64,000 nucleotides of DNA. It comes from Unio delphinus (Eukaryota > Mollusca > Bivalvia > Unionida > Unionidae). Shown here piece after piece: positions 59,508 to 64,000 of the stretch. Positions within the stretch are counted from its first letter, which is position 1; each line of letters opens with the position of its first letter. The stretch lies in the NCBI GenBank assembly GCA_029339505.1, contig JAQISU010000057.1:7275501-7339500 (forward strand). The letters run 5' to 3'. The position numbers and the translations under genes were made by a program. The notes under the pieces were generated by a model. That model searched no databases and was not told the origin of the DNA. It saw nothing but the letters and a program-made list of their open reading frames with translations.

Positions 59508-60080
59508 CTGAAACGGGAGAAAAGCACAGTTAATAGCAAGCCTTGGCGAGGTAATCTTAGCATAATAACTCAATAATGATCAAGTAGATCATTTTGCAAT
59601 TTTCATCACTCAGACACTTTACTTGTGTACTATGGTAATGAATATGCACAAAATTTAGACATACAGCAATACCAACTTAAGTTACCACCCATCATTCATC
59701 ACAATTAATTTCTACTTCAAAAATTTCCAAAAGACTTTTACAGTTAATGAAAACTTTTAAATGGCTGCAGAAAAATTTGTTTTGTTCAATTCAACTCAAA
59801 CATATAACAAAAATAAGTTTTTGCTGCTGTAAATGCTATTTGACACTGAAATAGAAAAATAGCACTGAACTAATCCTTGTACATGTACGTACTTACTGTG
59901 CCAAATACAATGTCATTCCCAAAGAATTTCGTCATATATCTCATAGCAGATATCAAAATTAGTAAAATGTAAAACAGCCTCAATGGCACCATTTTTCTGT
60001 TATTACAGCAATAATGAGCTAGATGTTTGATGTAATAAACTGATCAAAACAATAAGAAATAAAAACAAATGTTCTCACCA
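59508..60080. other. Intron, nothing recognised
   Basis: Upstream intron of the PH-domain exon. No further exon was seen. Confidence 0.45.
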
Positions 60081-60089
60081 TTTGGGGGA

Positions 60090-60324
60090 TAGTTGTTATT
60101 ATATTGGGGTTTTTTTTGGCACATAACAGGCTGAACTGGGAGGCCAATATAACTGGTGGAGGATGAACCCAGGAAAACCCCTTGAAAAATCACCCACCCA
60201 CAGGAAGCTACTGGCAAATATTCTCACATACCCACACTGGTAGAGACTGCATCTCAAACCCATGTGGACAGAGGTGAAATGGCAGAAATCAGTTAAGGTG
60301 AGTACTTTCGACCACTCAACCCCC
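60090..60324 (-). mobile_element. SINE-L copy
   Basis: The minus strand starts GGGGGTTGAGTGGTCGAAAG (A-box). GGTTTGAGATGCAG follows as a B-box-like sequence, then the core TCCACC and TTCCTGGGTT equivalents, ending in AAAAAAAACCCC. TTTGGGGGA and TTTGGGCGA flank it (60081-60089 and 60325-60333), a target duplication with one mismatch. Same family as 36801-37016. Confidence 0.7.
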
Positions 60325-60333
60325 TTTGGGCGA

Positions 60334-60954
60334 GAAATCCACTTCAGCAATGCTTTTCTCTGGGCAACATGTGCCATAACTATGGGTCATAGAGCAAAAT
60401 ATTCCTCCAATATATTGCGTGAAATAGTGGAGGTAGAGGGCGATATGTGATTGCCAAAATGCTGCCTTCATACGCATGAGGAAGTGATGGTTCAAAACTC
60501 ATGGGATAAGGTTTCCTAAAAGAAAAGTCTTTATCAGATAGACACAGATAAACTATTTTGATGGTAATGACAATCAAGTGTGAAATAGTGGAAGTCAAGA
60601 TATCAACAGAGCTCTTGAGAGGAAAGAAACAGTGTTCTAACTGGACACAAAAGCCTATCTTGATCATTCCCAACCTAGGTTCAACAGAGACTGGGGATCC
60701 CCATATGCTGTGGAGCTTCCGACTAATCACTTTTTTGCTAAAAGTCCCAGATGACAATGGAGAGAGAACTGGATTCATAAGTCCTTATAAAATGAGTGAA
60801 ACAGTCTTGTGAGTGAGGTCGTTAACGAAAAAGACTCACTCTATGGTTCATGGGGGGGGGGTAAACGTAAATACAATTTACAGATTCCATCTGGGCACAA
60901 GAGAGCTTGAGATAGGTCTCAATAACAATATTGTAAAAAGTAGTAGTAATGAAT
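60334..60954. other. Intron, overlapping open frames of unknown meaning
   Basis: A 132-codon minus frame (60380-60778) overlaps an 84-codon plus frame (60558-60812). Neither resembles a known family, and chance is the likeliest explanation. Confidence 0.3.
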
Positions 60955-60964
60955 TAAACAAAAT

Positions 60965-61250
60965 CATACAAATGATTGTTTCTGTAGATGTTGACTAACA
61001 AGCTTTTTAAAAGCTTGGCATGTGTCAGCTGACTTTATATAAGGTGATGTGGAATTCCATATTTTGGCTCCAGAACAAGCAAAACTCTTCTTATAAAACT
61101 CTAAATTTTGGTTTAGGCAAATATACATTTAACCTGTTGTTTGAGATGGATCTTAGTTCACACATAAGAACGTTTTGAACAAATTTAAAGTTACAGTTAA
61201 GATAAACAGAAACAATAATCTTTAAGTCAGTATTCCTTATCTTTTTGTAC
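60965..61250 (-). pseudogene. LINE reverse transcriptase C-terminal fragment
   Basis: Minus-strand translation gives CELRSISNNRLNVYLPKPK (about 61160-61100). After a frame change it gives YKKSFACSGAKIWNS and CQAFKKL (about 61095-60985). This is the conserved tail of CR1/jockey-type ORF2 proteins (LRS..N, then KKSF..SGAKIWN). It is a short decayed piece of a subfamily distinct from the pair at 13.6-17.0 kb. Confidence 0.7.
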
Positions 61251-61608
61251 TGCAACCTTAAATTGGTCACCAATATGACTTCATGACCCTCAAGCTACTT
61301 TCTGCATTCAAAAAGCAACTAAAACTTTTGTTCTGATGATTCTTTATTTTTTGTGACCTTGATTTGCATTGAAATATGAGGACGAAAACCACTTTTCTAT
61401 GGGGTGGGATACAGCATGGTAACCTAAGTCTCTTAAAAAAAACAACTGTGAAATGGGAGATACCAGGATGTAAAATGACTAGAGAGAGATGGTATTACCA
61501 TCATATATTTGTTTAAGGAAGATCACAATGTAAGTACAGGCAACAAGTTATTTTTCGTGTAATACAAAATTGACACAAATGCATTAGAGTAAAGACTGCT
61601 GCTCAGTA
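61251..61608. other. Intron, nothing recognised
   Basis: No supported feature. Confidence 0.4.
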
Positions 61609-61707
61609 CATGGATATGCAACATGTGCTAATGGACTGTTTTATTAACATGTCTCCACTCTATATTCACATGGATATGCAACACATGCTAATGGACTGTT
61701 TTATTAT
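61609..61707. repeat. Direct duplication with 60-bp period
   Basis: ACATGGATATGCAACATGTG plus CTAATGGACTGTTTTATTA (61609-61647) recurs at 61669-61707 with two changes. Confidence 0.9.
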
Positions 61708-61867
61708 GCATTATGTATTTCATTTTTTTAAGATACTTTTATACTAGGCTGGTGAATGCAACATTAAATTTGTGTATCAAAACTATTTCCTGTCCCATAA
61801 GTCATTGTGTTGAAAGCATCTGTATTCTATCCATCAGTGACATTGACTATTACAATTTTACCCATAA

Positions 61868-61956
61868 CACATTAACCCCTGAAGGTTTTTGCTGTTTTCA
61901 CATGAAATGCGAGTAGGAAACACATTTTGGAGACTATTTCTGAATACATCCTAATA
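61868..61956 (+). mobile_element. TTAA-MITE copy 7, left end, interrupted
   Basis: CACATTAACCCC then GGTTTTTGCTGTTTTCACAT match the left 90 bp of the MITE family. The match stops at CATCCTAATA, where the Tigger-C element begins at a TA. The missing right part should resume beyond the Tigger-C right end, outside the window. Confidence 0.8.
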
Positions 61957-63238
61957 CACCGCTCCCTCGATAACTCGCGCCCTGATAACTCGCGAACCTG
62001 CTTATAACGCGGTGTCCGGCGTGAATCCAGTTTTTTTAAAGAAAATATTTTTTAAAAATGAAGAAAATCATAATCAGAACTGGTGAATGAAATCTTGATA
62101 TATCGCCCGTTTTATCGTCGAAAATGACGGTTAGTGCCCGAAAAGTTAGAATCAACATCGTGAAATTTTCAGGTTTTAATAAGGAATCACACATCTTGTT
62201 AGATTTTATCGGAAAAAATATTTTCTCAGTTCACTGTAAATAATAGTACTGTATATGTATAGGGGACATAATCTTTTCATTGTGTTGCAGTGTAAGCAGT
62301 ATAATCATTGCATGTCCTCTTCTATTCAAACATGAAAAAATTGACCGTCACATCGATGCCCGCGAGCACATCTGTGAGAACCTAATAAACTGCCGGCTGC
62401 ATTTTGATCCACGACTTGGGGAAGTGTTTGTTGCATTGTAAAACTCAATTAAAATAGACCTACTTTGTTTTATAAGGTGGTCTTTTGTATCAAATCAGGT
62501 AAAAGACGTACAATACAAAAGTTCAAAGGAATGCAAATCCTACATGCATAAACTCTTGTGGTCAATATCGTGTCTCAACATCAATCAAATTAGTTGGACC
62601 AATCGAACATGGTTTCAAATAGTATGTACTTATTGTCATTAAGTATATATTAATCAGTAATTTATCCTAATCATTTGCAAATGTGATCATGGAGAGAAAG
62701 GGAATCAAGCGAAAGGCGCACTTGGTGAATGAAAAGCTTACTGTCATAGAGATTGTTCGTAATCAAGATCAAAAGTTTGTAGTGAACTTAAACTTGCCGA
62801 GTCGACACTCAGAGGTTGGCTCAAAGATGAGCAGAAATTTCGGGATTATTTGCATGAAGTTGATACTGATGATGTATTTAAACGGAAACGGGCACACACT
62901 GCAAACGACACAGAATTAGATGATGCTATGTACACCTGGTTCACACAACAACGTGAACAAAGTGTTCAGATTTCGGGAACAATTCTCAAGGTCCAGGCAG
63001 AGAAAATGGCAAAAACTATGGATACTGAATCAGATTTCATGGCAAGCCATGGATGGCTTTGAAGATTCCAGCGCCGACATGGAATAAAACAAAATTCTTT
63101 GTCGGGAGAGATACGCTCAGCAAATCAGGCAGCCGCATCTAGTTATCCCAACCAACTCCGAGACATACTGACCCGTGATGGATATACAGACGACCAAGTT
63201 TATAATTGTGATGAGGCTGGTCTATGCTATCGGATAAT
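61957..63238 (+). mobile_element. Tigger-C element, left part with transposase
   Basis: Begins CACCGCTCCCTCGATAACTC after TA (61955-61956), matching the MITE at 40220-40796. It contains a pogo/Tigger transposase N-terminus and first catalytic motif. Recognisable sequence stops at 63237-63242 (GGATAATTTAA), at a TTAA. No right end was found in the window. Confidence 0.8.
62680..63234 (+). pseudogene. Tigger/pogo-type transposase, N-terminal half
   Basis: Starts near an ATG at 62689 (MERKGIKRKAHLV). A frameshift near 62790 leads into GWLKDEQKFRDYL, then DTDDVFKRKRAHTANDTEL, AMYTWFTQQREQSVQISGTI and MASHGWL. A stop follows at 63060-63062 where Trp is expected, then RFQRRHGIKQNSLSGE and YNCDEAGLCYR, the first catalytic Asp block. 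The order (helix-turn-helix, CENP-B-type domain, DDE start) is that of Tigger transposases. The rest of the DDE domain is missing. Confidence 0.88.
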
Positions 63239-63242
63239 TTAA

Positions 63243-63479
63243 ATATTTTTTTATATATTTTTTTTTTACATGTCTGACATTTAGACCCATTAAATTCATG
63301 GTTGGTAATGGTTTATCTTTGTAAATGTTTTTTTTTTTACATTTTACTCCATCTATCTGTCTAATCAATCTATCTATATATCTATTTAGTGATAGCACAA
63401 TTTTATGTTTTAGATCAACACAAGTTGGTTTTTATTGTTTTTAAACCATGAAAAACTATCACCTGTTATTTATTATAAT
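63243..63479. other. Unassigned sequence, probably 3' part of the piggyBac element
   Basis: T-rich, with short AT-rich repeats and TCTATCTA units. Nothing is recognisable by itself. Its position between the TTAA at 63239-63242 and the minus-strand transposase suggests it is the untranslated end of that element. Confidence 0.35.
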
Positions 63480-63966
63480 ATCAAACTGAGGCCCATATCT
63501 GGTGATTAAACCTCAGCAACGGTTTTATTTTTGTTCAATCATTGGGCTGATTTTGTGTGAAGAGTCACCTTAATTGTTCTCATTGTCTGACAGGTGTAAA
63601 TTGCTTCTAATAGCTTGAAATCTATCCCATACTTATTTTTTTTTGCTGAAGTATGCGGTTGATATCACATCATCAATAGCCCATTAGGAATCGAGAACAG
63701 ACATGTGTACAAACCCATTGTTTTAATCAATGTGAAAACATTATAAATGCTCAGGTGTGACAGGCCGCCATTTCTTCATGCGACTTTTTTCCTTCAAGTC
63801 TGCCCCATGAACTCTCTGATCTGCATTAAGATTTGTTTGATCTACTATCAGTTGCAATAACTCGTCATCTAAGAAAAAGTCTTCAATAGCCCATAGGTTC
63901 ATTATTCACCATCTCGACATTTAATTTTAAATTACCAGTGAATGGGGGTTGACAGGCGCGCCATTT
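63480..63966 (-). pseudogene. piggyBac-type transposase, N-terminal part, decayed
   Basis: Minus-strand translation gives PFTGNLKLNVEMVNNEP (near 63940), then, in another frame, IEDFFLDDELLQLIVDQTN and MKKWRPVTPEHL (near 63880-63765). A further stretch reads NNGFVHMSVLDS, then WAIDDVISTAYFSK, VWDRFQAIRSNLHLSDNENN and HKISPMIEQ (63720-63510). The blocks FF.DELL..IV..TN, KW.PVT.E, YFS...RF..I..NLHLSDN are hallmarks of piggyBac (PGBD) transposases, in the right order. At least five stops and shifts are present. The catalytic Asp region would lie further along and was not found. Confidence 0.82.
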
Positions 63967-63988
63967 TTTCACGTCAAGCGAGCATGTA

Positions 63989-64000
63989 CATCCGACTCCA
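63989..64000 (+). mobile_element. Possible start of another Tigger-D copy
   Basis: TA then CATCCGACTCCA matches 10 of 12 bases of the Tigger-D left end CAGTCGACTCCA at 49410. It is cut by the window edge, so this is only a hint. Confidence 0.2.

Noticed and set aside
60380..60812. 132-codon minus and 84-codon plus frames
   Set aside because: Opposite overlapping frames with no family resemblance or splice context; likely chance.

Overview
The window looks like AT-rich, repeat-laden intronic DNA of a lophotrochozoan animal, most likely a mollusc. This rests on the host gene, four tRNA-headed SINEs (two with a GGTGGAGGAAGA-type core I associate with molluscan genomes), and the mix of DNA transposons. 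The exact species cannot be read from the sequence.

Host gene. Four short exons on the minus strand, all phase 0 with good splice sites, encode 107 consecutive codons that line up in order with the N-terminal half of C-Maf-inducing protein (CMIP). They are 59457-59507 (end of the PH domain), 42628-42699, 35416-35505 and 2944-3051. Introns of about 16.8, 7.1 and 32.4 kb separate them. Only 321 bases (about 0.5%) are host coding sequence. Exons 5' and 3' of these lie outside the window.

Mobile DNA fills the introns. (1) A young 7.3-kb Ty3/gypsy-type LTR retrotransposon (22947-30281) has 686-bp LTRs differing at 4 sites, a gag gene, and a pol gene broken by a frameshift and stops; its integrase ends in a chromodomain. 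(2) Non-LTR remnants lie at 13.6-14.4, 15.6-17.0, 19.5-21.0 and 61 kb. (3) A TTAA-flanked MITE family of about 615 bp is present seven times (five near full length, two partial), and a decayed piggyBac-type transposase sits at the right edge. (4) Several pogo/Tigger-type families with TA target duplications include three copies of one family, one of which carries a decayed transposase. (5) A 2.5-kb element has perfect 25-bp inverted repeats and same-direction internal iterons. (6) There are two small hAT-type MITEs and four SINEs. Several are nested: Tigger-A inside an older TIR element at 33-35 kb; a rearranged Tigger inside Tigger-A at 49.4 kb; and, at the right edge, Tigger-C inside a TTAA MITE, itself apparently cut off at a TTAA next to piggyBac sequence.

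Tandem DNA. A ~145-bp satellite-like monomer forms an array at 56.9-57.7 kb and is scattered, always in the same orientation, at six other places. A ~35-bp minisatellite abuts the truncated 5' end of a LINE. A 23/46-bp higher-order repeat and several microsatellites complete the picture. No functional RNA genes, CRISPR arrays or bacterial features were seen.
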